From the NCBI GenBank assembly GCA_030710605.1, contig CP092877.1, positions 72,687,006 through 72,751,005 on the forward strand: a DNA stretch of 64,000 bases. Direction: 5' to 3'. The translations under genes were made by a program, and so were the position numbers. Below the pieces are notes generated by a model. The model saw only the letters and a list, made by a program, of their open reading frames with translations. It was not told the origin of the DNA and did not search any database. This stretch comes from Cordylochernes scorpioides. Taxonomy: Eukaryota; Arthropoda; Arachnida; Pseudoscorpiones; Chernetidae. Below, in pieces: positions 54,993 to 64,000 of the stretch (positions are counted from its first letter, which is position 1; each line of letters begins with the position of its first letter).

Positions 54993-57239
54993 CGAGCAGA
55001 TATCTCCTTGAATGAGGTGGAAGTTGCCATCAGCCGTCTGCCTCAAGGGAAAGCGGCTGGTTGGGATGGCATACCCTGCGAGCTTGTCAAGGGCTTCGAG
55101 GACTTCTTCGGTGGAGTCATACATCAAGTCCTCGCCGAATCCAAGCTTCGCGGGACTCTTCCAGAATCATCGAGGAGGAATATCATCTGCCTCGTCCCCA
55201 AAGCGCACGGTGGTCCGGGCCTAAGCGGTTACCGGCCCATATCACTTCCGACGGCGGACTACAGAATCGTCAGCGGCGTTCTTCTGGGTCGTCTACGTCG
55301 CCACCTTCCAGCTATCGTGCCGGATTGCCAGACATACGCCGTTCCGGGAAGATGTCCCTCCTGGAACATCGCGTGCGTGTCTGACGAGGTGGCCCAGGCC
55401 TTCAAGAACAAGACACCGCTAGCAGTCATCTCCACCGACCTGCAGTCCGCCTTTGACAACGTGGACCGAGAGTTCCTGGCCTCCCAGCTACGCATCATCG
55501 GCCTACCTCCGCCCTTCATGGAATGGCTCCACCTGCTCTACGCGGAGGCCGACGCTACCATCAAGGTGGATGGAAACTTCACCCGCCCATTCAAAATGCG
55601 CAGAGGGCTTCGGCAGGGTTGTGCCTGCAGTGCAGCCCTTTTCTCCATCTTTACGGGTCCCCTCCTGCGCCACTTGGAGAGAATCCTCGGAAGAGGGAAC
55701 GTCCTGGCGTACGCCGATGACATTCTCCTGCTGATCCGCGAGGATTGGCAGTTTGAGAGAGTCAAGACCATCTTTGACGAATTCCGGCGTGCGTCGGGAG
55801 TCAGCGTCAACTTCCCGAAAAGTAAAGGACTGTGGTGCGGCGCCTGGAGGGACCGTGCCGACTCTCCGCTGGGCATCTCGTGGTCCGCATCCTCCATCAC
55901 GGTACTGGGCTGCGAAATAACATCAGGCCATGGAACCTCGGTCCAGGAAAATCACCTGCTGGGCATCTTGGAGAGGTCGATCTCCAGATGGTCCCCATTT
56001 GTCCGCGGCTTCTCCCTGGTGGGGCGGGCGAGAGCGGCCAACTCGCTAGTACTGGCGGCGGTGCTCCACCATCTGCACGGCTACTTGCCCGGTGATGCCA
56101 CTATCGCCAAACTGCAGGCCAGGCTGACGCGGTTCGTCTGGGGATCCTGCCATCGCGCCGCCTGGCTCCCGGGAGGTCTACTGGCACGTCCTGTGTCCGT
56201 CGGTGGCGTAGGACTGCTCGACATCAGGACCCAACTCCAGCTCGCCTGCTTCAAGGGGGTCCAGGCTGCATCCAGAAATGGAGGCAAGAACGCCTACTCC
56301 TGGCTGGTGGAGTCTGGAGCCTGGATGACCCCCTTGTCCTCGGGTTCCTGGTTGCTGCCTCGCCGCCGCCGGCTGCTGGATCTATGGGGGCAGGCCTCCT
56401 CCATCCTGGGCCTGAACCATCGGGTGTTGCCTGCTCCCACTCTACTGAACCTGCCTCTCGTCGGTGCCTGCAGGTTCCTGGCGACGCCATCGCTTCGGGC
56501 TCCCTCTAGATGGAGAGGAGTTCGCGTCCGCGACCTGGCAGGCCCTGCTCCGCCGCCCATCGCCAGGCTTACAAGAAGCGCCTGCGAAGATGCAGCTGCT
56601 CTTGGGGCATTTTGCCAACGCCTGGTGGCGGACAACGCGACGAGCGTCTACAGGGAGCGGACCTTGGAGGAAGCCGTGGTGCTGCGCGGGACGGCCACGC
56701 CCTTCTTGCGCATCAGCACACGCACTGCGCGTCGCATGTTGGAGCGTCCCCGCCTGGCCGCCGTTCCCATCTCGCGGTATCCCCGGCGCTGGGCGCCTGT
56801 CGTCGACGTGCCCTCCACCAGCCTGGCGTTCTCATCTCTCCGTCGCTGCTCCTTCGGGGGCCATGCAGCGGACATCGCTCTGCGGCTGGCCCTGCACGCC
56901 CTGCCTCATCCGGGGCACCCGGCGTCGAGCCAGCCCGTCTGCATCGCCTGCGGCTCCAGCGACCTGTCGCTGGCTCATCGCTACTGGTCCTGCAGCGCCG
57001 TCCGCCCTCTCATCCGAGAGGTGTTCTCCATCATCGGGCGGCCGCCGGACCTGCAATCCTGGATCTTCGCGGTGAACCTCGAGAACCACGCCATCACCAT
57101 CTCCTCAGCGGCAAAGCATGCCATCTACGTCTTCTTCGTAGATCGCGAGATGCGTGGTATCTCTGGGGACCCATTGGCGATCTTCCATCAAACTCTGCAG
57201 CGGTGGCAGAGGCGCCATGTACATAGTTGTATTTTTTAA
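54993..57239 (+). CDS. Non-LTR retrotransposon reverse transcriptase (Tx1/L1-like), 5' truncated
   Basis: 748 codons without a stop. The enzyme would copy element RNA into DNA at a nicked target. Residue 1 is the first codon after the (TC) tract. Reverse transcriptase blocks in order: GKAAGWDGIPCE near 20-31, PISLPTADYRIV, TYAVPGRCPSWN, STDLQSAFDNVD with catalytic Asp about 149, RRGLRQGCACSAALFSIF, and YADD at 240-243 (plus strand 55710). A thumb-like region and long C-terminal domain follow, with a CIACGSSDLSLAHRYWSC knuckle (Cys 650 and 653, His 662, Cys 667). Endonuclease and ORF1 are absent, so it is truncated compared with a roughly 1,200-residue ORF2. The VPGR and RQGC context suits the Tx1/L1 group. 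GC content is far higher than the surrounding DNA and no frame damage is seen, so the insertion may be young. The upstream frame into the MITE is accidental. Confidence 0.9.
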   Translation, partial: RADISLNEVEVAISRLPQGKAAGWDGIPCELVKGFEDFFGGVIHQVLAESKLRGTLPESSRRNIICLVPKAHGGPGLSGYRPISLPTADYRIVSGVLLGRLRRHLPAIVPDCQTYAVPGRCPSWNIACVSDEVAQAFKNKTPLAVISTDLQSAFDNVDREFLASQLRIIGLPPPFMEWLHLLYAEADATIKVDGNFTRPFKMRRGLRQGCACSAALFSIFTGPLLRHLERILGRGNVLAYADDILLLIREDWQFERVKTIFDEFRRASGVSVNFPKSKGLWCGAWRDRADSPLGISWSASSITVLGCEITSGHGTSVQENHLLGILERSISRWSPFVRGFSLVGRARAANSLVLAAVLHHLHGYLPGDATIAKLQARLTRFVWGSCHRAAWLPGGLLARPVSVGGVGLLDIRTQLQLACFKGVQAASRNGGKNAYSWLVESGAWMTPLSSGSWLLPRRRRLLDLWGQASSILGLNHRVLPAPTLLNLPLVGACRFLATPSLRAPSRWRGVRVRDLAGPAPPPIARLTRSACEDAAALGAFCQRLVADNATSVYRERTLEEAVVLRGTATPFLRISTRTARRMLERPRLAAVPISRYPRRWAPVVDVPSTSLAFSSLRRCSFGGHAADIALRLALHALPHPGHPASSQPVCIACGSSDLSLAHRYWSCSAVRPLIREVFSIIGRPPDLQSWIFAVNLENHAITISSAAKHAIYVFFVDREMRGISGDPLAIFHQTLQRWQRRHVHSCIF

Positions 57240-57365
57240 TCATTTTTAAAATAATTTTTTATTATAACCATCATCCTCATTATAAATTTCTCATTTCCTT
57301 ATAATTAGTGCGGACTGTGCACTTTACATGTATTGACATGATGTCAATAAAAATATGTCAATTGT
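57240..57365 (+). mobile_element. 3' UTR of the Tx1-like element
   Basis: AT-rich, about 125 bp, ending AATAAAAATATGTCAATTG directly before (TC)n. No poly-A tail is present; the element ends on the microsatellite. Confidence 0.7.
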
Positions 57366-57384
57366 CTCTCTCTCTCTCTCTCTC
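57364..57384 (+). repeat. (TC)n tract between LINE and U6
   Basis: About 20 nt of pure TC. A shorter CTCTCTCTC lies just 5' of the LINE (54985-54993) and a longer one after U6 (57480-57504). Confidence 0.9.
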
Positions 57385-57398
57385 GCTTGTTCGGCGGT

Positions 57399-57438
<40 letters not shown>

Positions 57439-57479
57439 GGCCCCTGCGCAAGGATGACACGCAAAATCGTGAAGCGTTC
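57385..57479 (+). ncRNA. U6 snRNA retrocopy embedded in (TC)n
   Basis: 95 nt that follow conserved U6 almost perfectly: GCTTGTTCGGCGGTACATAT, ACTAAAATTGGAACG, the ACAGAGA box, CATGGCCCCTGCGCAAGG, ATGACACGCAAAATCG and TGAAGCGTTC. It lacks the first few 5' nucleotides and the 3' U-rich end, running straight into (TC)n with TTC microhomology. No upstream snRNA promoter is possible in a TC tract, so it is a retrocopy. It is the cleanest U6 sequence in the window and therefore probably the youngest. Confidence 0.9.
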
Positions 57480-57504
57480 TCTCTCTCTCTCTCTCTCTCT
57501 CTAA
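57480..57504. repeat. (CT)n tract after U6
   Basis: About 25 nt pure CT. It joins the resumed MITE sequence at AAAGAGACAGAGG. Confidence 0.9.
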
Positions 57505-58203
57505 AGAGACAGAGGCAATTTTGTTCATACTTGGTTATCTCGTGTATCTTCAATAAAGGTCACCGTAATATTGTTGTGTTTTAACTTTAAAAGCACACAA
57601 AAATATAATAAACTTGAATTTGTTTATTCAAGTCTCAAAAAAACAAAGCTTTGCATATAGAACAAATAATAATGAAGAAGAAGAAAATATTTTAGGAAAA
57701 GCAAAAACAAAAGTACTGGTCAAAAAGAAACATTTAAAATCGCAGATTAATATCTTCAACAAATATCTTTCAGTTATTGTCTGAATCCCGATATACATGT
57801 TAAAAGGTACAACTTCCTTAAATTTTGTTCATGATTGTATATTCCTCAATAATTTTTATATTTACATATGTTTATTATTATTTTGCGACGTTTTTACATA
57901 CACATATTACGTTCATATTGTATAAACATTATTTTTAAGAGTTTATTATTTTTAAAGTTTAAAATGTAAAATATTTGTTAAACAAAATAAACATCTTTGC
58001 TTGTAATCTGGTTTATTGCTATTTTCTCCAACCCCGTCAGTGAGTGAAAATAAACAAAATGAAACTTCAGTAAACTTGTAAGTACAAAATTCAAACGGTT
58101 TCCTACATGTATTGACTTGTGATATCCATTAGCCTTAAGTTCTTTTTTCTTATTAATCAACAATCGACGCTCTTCTCTTACTTTTAATCCTTATTTATGT
58201 TGT

Positions 58204-58510
58204 TTTGCTTATCCCTAGTACACGTGGTACGGGCCAGATAATCATGGTGAGTAGAAGAAGGCGACTGCTTTTACTGTAAGTACACTACATGTCTAAACAT
58301 GTGAAAAGCAGTTCGACTTTGCACTTACAAATGTGCCAGAGCCCCGTTTGATTATTTGAACTCACTGGTGGGGTTGAACATTTGCAAGAATCGGGGCCCA
58401 TTGGAGCTTTTTTTTTTTATATAATAAAAAAGTGCCCAATGCGGGAATCGAACCCGGGTCGTAGCGGTCGAAAACCAATGGTTTAGACAATTCCTTCCAC
58501 CGACCCCCCT
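58204..58510 (-). mobile_element. SINE-A, reverse, full copy
   Basis: TTTGCTTATCCCTAGTACAC to the head end CCACCGACCCCCCTTCC, with box B complement GGAATCGAACCCGGGTC at 58444. A degenerate SINE-A body fragment precedes it near 58075-58130. Confidence 0.85.
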
Positions 58511-58679
58511 TCCTTATTTATGTAAATTCTTGATTCATCTTAAGCATAAATGCATTCCTAAATAATTTTATTCTGTCTTCATATTTGTGTATTTCAACCA
58601 GTAAAGGGGTATGCTTGGCCTTTTAGACAATCGATGACATTTAAGGATGTCAATATTTCGGAGATTTATGTAGACATGT

Positions 58680-59292
58680 TGTTGTCGTGTCCAATGAAGA
58701 GCCTCAGATGTCTCCATGCATCTCTATCACAGCAGTCGTTCTCTATCTTGGGTGTGTAAAGTTACTGTTCTGGGTCCATGTCAATTTTCTGTTGTTGTTG
58801 TTGTGTCCAATGAAGAGCCTCAGATGTCCCCATGTATCTCTATCACAGCAGTCGTAATGTCCTCTATCTTGGTTGTGTAAAACTGCTGTTCTGGGTCCAT
58901 GTCAATTTTCTGTTGTTGCTTTTGTGTCCAATGAAGAGCCTCAGATGGCTCATGTATCTCTATCACAGCAGTCGTAATGTCCTCTATCTTGGTTGTGTAA
59001 AGCTGCTGCTCTGGGTCCATGTTAATTTTCTGTTGTTGACGTGTCCAATGAAGAGCCTCTGATGTCCCCATGTATCTCTATCACAGCAGTCGCAATGTTC
59101 TCTATCTTGGGTGTGTAAAGCTACTGTTCTGGGTCCATGTCAATTTTCTGTTGTTGTCGTGTCCAATGAAGAGCCTCAGATGTTTCCATGCATCTCTATC
59201 ACAGCAGTCGCAATGTCCTCTATCTTGGGTGTGTAAAGCTGTTGTTCTGGGTCCATGTCAATTTTCTGTTGTTGTTGTCGTGTCTATCTTGG
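58680..59292 (-). repeat. LINE 3'-end tandem array, about five copies
   Basis: Units of about 115 bp, each containing GTGTCCAATGAAGAGCCTCA, CATCTCTATCACAGCAGTCG and TTGGGTGTGTAAAGC, separated by GTTGTTG. On the minus strand each encodes KIDMDPEQQLYTPKIE-like residues, i.e. the last codons of the 35520-36020 LINE plus its (CAA)n tail. Confidence 0.85.
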
Positions 59293-60765
59293 GATGTAGA
59301 CATGTGATATACATATAGTAAAACGCAATCGCTAACTTACCACCATGATTTTCATTACCTGTACCATATATACTTGAAATAAGTACAAAAAGAAGTTGTC
59401 AATAAATTATATAAAACGTTTGAATAATTTTCCAACTGGGTTCTAAGTAATGGAGACGACAGATGGTGACAATGTCTGATGTCCTTGATACCAAAACGTC
59501 ATGCATATTTTATTCACTTTTTTATATCCTCTCTTTGGATATTATTTGTTGTTTCAATATATCCAATCATGTTACATAGGAGAAAGTCACCTCTCTGTGT
59601 TGTTGCAAAACTTAAACAAATGTTGAAATTTTAATTAACTAGGCTAGGTGTCTGCAAACTTTTGTGTCGGGAGATGATGGTATTTTAAATATTTATCTAG
59701 CATCAAAATAATCTTCTGTAGATCGATGTTAGGGTATATTTTTACTTGACTACGTTTAAAATCAAGACATCATTTTGATTAACATATTTATTTCATAACA
59801 GAATGGAATTTTTTTTACATATTAAGCTATTTTACATTGATAGAAATTAAAAACAACAATTTAACATACTAATAGCAGCAAATTCTAAAAACTACTTAAA
59901 CAAAAACAAACGAGAGTTCTAAAAAAGCAATTACAATGTTGCCGAATATATTTAAACATAAAAACTATTCATAGAAATATATATCCAAATATATTTTGAC
60001 AATATGTACAGAAGCCGTTGGCCGGATCCCAACAGAAGAGTCAAAAATTGTAATTTAATTTTAATTTTATTTCAATTTAAAGCGTTATGTCCCCCTAGGG
60101 ACACTTACGCTGTCATACATGTATGCCTTTACATTTGTCTATACATATATTGTTGGCGCGCTGTTGGAGCCTTTAATTTACATGTTCCATTTTAACTTGC
60201 TTGTTTTGTCTACATCTTTTCTTATGGATTCAATTGTAACTTTTAACATCTTATTTATTTTTAATAACTTTCATGTATAATTATTTTTACATAATTTTGT
60301 ATCGTCAAATTTGCATACTTTTGTTTTTAGATTATTTAAGACAATAATCTTTAGTTAGAAAGTGCTTTGCCTCCAAACTTTTAATTTGTGAATAAACGTT
60401 AAAAAGACTTCTCGGATGTTTCTTCCCAGTACATCAGGTCACCAGCGCAACAATATATACAATAATTTTAGGCCGTGACAAAAATTGTAATTCACAAAAT
60501 TTCAAAGTTTTTAAAGAGCTACAATTTGTTTTCTTTCCAACAATAAATAGTACTTGCATTAATAATATTTATGTATGGAACTATATAAAGAGCCACAGCT
60601 TCACATCCAAAGAGTCGCATGTGACTCCCGAACCGCAGTTTACTGACCTCTGAACTAGGCGCATGTCACACATCATTGGTATAGTAACTATGCAAATTAA
60701 AAAAAAAAAAAAACATACTAAGTAATCTTCAATTAATAGGCTAATCCCTTAATAGAATGTTCAAA
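59293..60765. other. AT-rich region without recognised gene
   Basis: A degenerate SINE-A 3' part lies at 59293-59390 (GTAGACATGTGATATACATA, CACCATGATTTTCATTACC). The rest has only short frames (for example 60004-60195) without motifs. Confidence 0.4.
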
Positions 60766-60767
60766 TC

Positions 60768-61090
60768 TAAAAGCTTGAGGGATGAGTTTCTTTTACAAAT
60801 AAATTTTATTTCGAGCTTTCGGGCAACGCCCTTCTACAGGAAAATTAAAAAATAAAGTAAATTAAATTATATTACATTGAGATTAAGCGATGCAAATGTA
60901 TAATACATGTGTTTGTTTCTGATATTTATTTTCTATAGTTTGTTATACATTTGCCTCGCTTAATCTCAGTGTAATATAATTTAATTTATTTTTAATTTTC
61001 CTGTAGAAGGGCATTGCCCGAGAGAAAGCTCGAAATAAATTTATTTGCAAAAGAAACTCATCCCTCAAGCTTTTTGATTTGAACATACTA
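60768..61090. mobile_element. Foldback element with about 120-bp arms
   Basis: 60770-60900 (AAAAGCTTGAGGGATGAGTT...GATTAAGCGATGCAAATG) is inverted at 60948-61078. ACATACTAAGTAATCT occurs before the left arm (60714) and after the right arm (61084), a 16-17 bp flanking direct repeat. The inner GAGCTTTCGGGCAACGCCC motif recurs near 39130 and 36890. Confidence 0.7.
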
Positions 61091-61229
61091 AGTAATCTGT
61101 TATCACATATCGCAGTTCAGTTATTCCAAACGTATTAACTCATGCCTGATGAAATTGTCTCTGTACACTGCTCCAATACTTTAAAAATATGTAATTATAA
61201 TTGATGAGCCCCAGGCGTTATGCAACTTT

Positions 61230-61710
61230 TCATCTAAATCATCAACTCCAGCACACGACCGTTGTTATAATACAGATCTTCAAACTTATATACGCAGGGT
61301 CATCTTTGTACTGCTACAAAACTTATAAAATATATAATTAACCTCGGGAAATATGCAAATATTCAGTTAGATATGTAGCGGCACTTATTATGACAGATCT
61401 TTCACCATAGCAGGGTAATTTGTACTGTTATAAAACTTATAAAATATGTAATTAATCTAGGGAAATATGCAAATATTTAGCTAGATGTAACGGCACTATT
61501 ACAAAACTTGTTAAATATGTAATTATCCTCGGGAAATATGCAAATATTCAGCTAGATGCAATAGCAGTTGTTATATAATAAAGATCTTAATACAGATCTT
61601 TCACCATAGCAGGATCATCTTTGCACTGCTACAAACCTTATAAAATATGTAATGAAACTTCTTGGGAAATATGCAAATATTAGCTAGATGTGTAGCGGCA
61701 GTTGTTATAT
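61230..61710. repeat. Degenerate tandem repeat, about 110 bp, four to five copies
   Basis: Units contain CGGGAAATATGCAAATATTC, AGCTAGATGTGTAGCGGC and ACAGATCTTTCACCATAGCA. Lengths vary through internal deletion. Confidence 0.75.
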
Positions 61711-61829
61711 AATACACACAGATCTTCCAACTCATGCAGAAGATAAAATCGGCTCAACTGCTGCAACGAACCTGGAAAAAAAAATATATTTCCAAAGTTT
61801 TGGTTTAAAAACAGCACGTAGTTCTCTCA

Positions 61830-62125
61830 TGGTCGGGGGGGGGGGGGGGTGGGGCGATGGATGGAAAAAAAAAGTCTGGGAAGTTTGGGGACCTGGGAGG
61901 GGGGGGGGTATGGAAATCTCCTTCACCTGTTAGCCCACCTGTTCCACCAGTCGGGGGGAATATGGAGCACTCTGATTGGTGTTTGTCCAGCAGATTACCT
62001 TCCAATTAGGTTGTGTTTGACCGGTTACCTCAATCCACCAATGGCTGATGTCATAATCATTTCGTTAGATTCCAATAAATGGAGAGATGTTGGGATTGGA
62101 GAGACAAACACCTTAGTAACAACAT
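61830..62125. other. G-tract and unassigned GC-richer region
   Basis: A run of about 13 G at 61837 and another of 9 at 61900, followed by a segment (61960-62060) with ATTGGTG and CCACCAATGG elements. No gene recognised. Confidence 0.3.
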
Positions 62126-62129
62126 CAAA

Positions 62130-62600
62130 TAATTGTTGTTGTCGTGTCCAATGAAAAGCCTCAGTTGTCTCCATACATTTCTATCACAGCAGTCGTTCTC
62201 TATCTTGGGTGTGTAAAGCTGCTGTTCTAGGTCCATGTCAATTTTCTGTTGTTGTTGTCGTGTCCAATGAAGATCCTCAGATGTCTCCATACATCTCTAA
62301 CACAGCAGTCGTTCTCTATCTTGGGTGTGTAAAGCTGCTGTTCTGGGTCCGTGTCAATTTTCTGTTGTTGTTGTTGTCGTGTCCAAAGAAGAACCTCAGA
62401 TGTCTTCATGCATCTCTATCACAGCAGTCGTTCTCTATCTTGGGTGTGTAAAGCTGCTGTTCTGGGTCCATGTCAATTTTCTGCAAAGCTGCGGCCATTG
62501 CTGGGCATGAGAATATGTGGATAGGTACAAATAATTGTAGACAACATTTTCTATCTTTTTTGTAGATAAAAGGAATGGTAGATCGTGTGTCTAAATTCAC
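62130..62600 (-). repeat. LINE 3'-end tandem array, four copies, plus knuckle remnant
   Basis: Same units as 58680-59292 at about 62140, 62255, 62370 and 62410-62480. The leftmost-in-element copy continues into FSCPAMAAALQKI (62480-62520 on the minus strand) and then unrelated sequence. Confidence 0.8.
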
Positions 62601-62639
62601 TTTAATCTTACCAAAGGACGTTTATTTCTCTCAAGAGAA

Positions 62640-62800
62640 GTGTAACAGATAAACTGAAAGTTACTGATGGCTTGTGCCATCAGTCGGAATAACAATTTAT
62701 TGTTGATTTTTGACCACAGAATTGACCAAAAATATTCTTTCTTAATCAATAATTAAAAGCTAAACACGTATGCATTTCAAGCTATTGGCCTTCATTCGAG
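62640..62800. mobile_element. Family D element fragment
   Basis: ACTGAAAGTTACTGATGGCT and GTGCCATCAGTCGGAATAAC form a small palindrome. Related to 28533, 30265, 42350 and 43920. Confidence 0.45.
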
Positions 62801-63224
62801 AGATAAGAAAATAGAGAATTCTCTATTAACTCCCCAAAAGATTAATATTGTGTGGCAAAGAAATAATTTATTATTTAATTTAATTATTCAATGAAAATAT
62901 TTGGGAACAGATTTGAAATTTTACATTTTCTAAATCATCATTTAGTTGCCTAGCTTGCTTACTCGATATTCTCTAGCTGTAGATAGTTTGGTTGATTTGT
63001 TAATAATTTCGACTGGTCGTGGTGACGTCATCAATAAATACTTTCACATCTTAAGGTATTCCAAGACCTGATTTCTACGCTACAATATTTAATGTAAAGT
63101 AATATTCAACACAATATTTCACTTAGTTTTGTAACAGAAGTGTTATTTTTACCTTGAACTTCACTGACAACAGAACATCCAAACAGGATCTTCTGAACTT
63201 ACAATGCTATGCGTTACCAAATCG

Positions 63225-63335
63225 ACAAGTTGCAAGTGCAAAGTCTTTCTCCATGTGGTAAATTCACAGAACATATTAGTGCAACTCCTTTTTAATCACT
63301 ATGATTATCATGGCCTGTTACTACGTGTGTAGAAG
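63225..63335 (+). mobile_element. Degenerate SINE-A body
   Basis: AGTTGCAAGTGCAAAGTC and ACTATGATTATCATGGCCTG match the SINE-A 3' half with gaps. Confidence 0.5.
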
Positions 63336-63514
63336 TGTGATTCAACTATGGAACAAACTGTCATAATCCTCTTTCTACCATGGTCTTCTTGGCTGAGTTT
63401 CTATATACATTTCTTTATACTGAGGGAAGATTTCTTTTTTTAAAGACAATACAAATTTTCGGGCATAACAGCCTTACGACAGGTATAACTATGATAATAA
63501 AATGTATTTTTCTA

Positions 63515-63748
63515 TGTAATTCTACTGTCCTAAAAGCTTATGTCCATAGTTTGCTTAAATACCATTTCTAAGATTCCACCTTTCAGTGCTGCATATATAA
63601 GCAGAATGCTCCAATACAATATTAGAACTCTAAAGAAGCGGTCTGGTAGATTAAAAAAATTGGTCAAACCGCTAGGAGGGTTCACCACTGATGAGCCAAG
63701 CACTCCCAATATATTTTTTCATCACATTAAGGACAGTAGAAGTTTGAT
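63515..63748 (-). mobile_element. MITE family A, full reverse copy
   Basis: ATTCTACTGTCCTAAAAGCT at the left, AAGGACAGTAGAAGTTTGAT at the right. Confidence 0.75.
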
Positions 63749-63856
63749 TTATTTGTGAAAAGAAACATTCACGTCTTAATGTTTTCATTTGTTAAGTATA
63801 ACTACAATACTAAATTGTAATTCTTATGCTCAAAACTGGGCAACTCTGTGCTTCAC

Positions 63857-64000
63857 TTCCATCAATAATTGACAATATGACCCAGAATAAGTATATTGCT
63901 ACGGCGTTTTATGGATTCCACAAGTCCATATCTCAGAAGAAGGCCAAGTGACACTCACTCCTCACTTTCTCACTGCTACTCTTTTTGTGTTGTTTTTCTT
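63857..64000 (+). mobile_element. Second copy of the 25.15-kb repeat, cut by the window end
   Basis: AATAATTGACAATATGACCC through TCAGAAGAAGGCCAAGTGAC matches 25163-25300 almost base for base and runs off the window. Confidence 0.75.

Larger units (their letters stand above)
54945..57840 (+). mobile_element. Tc1-like MITE family C split by nested insertions
   Basis: The left end ACTCGTAGACAAAACTTAAA (54950) and GTGGAAAGTC are followed by a T/TC tract. The MITE resumes at 57505 (AAAGAGACAGAGGCAATTTT), is broken again at 57571-57765 by a 195-bp insert flanked by AATAT (ends TGTTGTG and TCAACA), and finishes with CCCGATATACATG and GTTTTG-like TIR remains to 57840. Confidence 0.75.

Noticed and set aside
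55012-57226. Other long frames on both strands within 55-57 kb
   Set aside because: Shadows of the GC-rich reverse transcriptase frame; they contain no motifs of their own.

Overview
This window is AT-rich nuclear DNA from a multicellular animal and is made almost entirely of transposon remnants and tandem repeats. I find no convincing host protein-coding gene. Eukaryotic origin is shown by tRNA-derived SINEs, non-LTR retrotransposon ends, MITEs, a tRNA-Gly relict and several U6 snRNA retrocopies. The organism is probably an arthropod. The C-terminal zinc-knuckle tails of several LINE fragments (for example at 48764-48955 and 35790-36000) resemble, from memory, retroelement proteins common in spider genomes, so a chelicerate is my best guess, held loosely.

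Layout. 1-9 kb: a TIR element, MITEs, four SINE copies, a Helitron-like element, a LINE 3' end and a 40-bp minisatellite. 9-19 kb: LINE tails, a 365-bp (TG)-tailed retroelement, MITE-derived tandem arrays, 31-, 45- and 15-bp minisatellites and a near full-length U6 copy. 19.8-21.3 kb: a 66-bp satellite built from the 5' two-thirds of U6 snRNA. 21.7-24 kb: a 76-bp MITE-derived array and a 29-bp minisatellite. 24-34 kb: a second Helitron-like copy, an endonuclease (EEP) domain fragment, LINE tails, foldback MITEs, a TRIM-like pair of direct repeats, and a pogo-like MITE carrying a U6 fragment with a perfect 14-bp target-site duplication. 34-44.6 kb: a CpG-rich single-copy-looking stretch with two striking palindromes, then 46-, 74- and 80-bp arrays, a 1.7-kb foldback element and a tRNA-Gly pseudogene. 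45.06-48.37 kb: a 3.3-kb G-rich satellite (49-bp unit made of 19+19+11). 48.4-64 kb: more LINE tails and SINEs, a 1.4-kb inverted-repeat element with promoter-like motifs, an intact GC-rich Tx1/L1-like reverse transcriptase ORF (54993-57239) flanked by (TC)n and followed by a U6 copy, and LINE-tail tandem arrays. The window ends inside a repeat already seen at 25.15 kb.

How the parts connect. The theme is U6 snRNA entering the genome by retrotransposition and then being amplified. Four U6-derived loci lie within 41 kb. All stop at the same GAAGCGTTC near the U6 3' end. One has a clean target-site duplication with empty-site relatives in this same window, one lies in the TC tract next to a potentially recent LINE, and one has become a 1.4-kb satellite. 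A second theme is that interspersed elements become tandem arrays here: a Tc1-like MITE at four loci and LINE 3' ends at about four.

The longest open frames (over 1,100 codons on the minus strand of the 45-48 kb satellite, and about 380-475 codons across the U6 satellite) are by-products of stop-free repeat units and are not annotated as genes.
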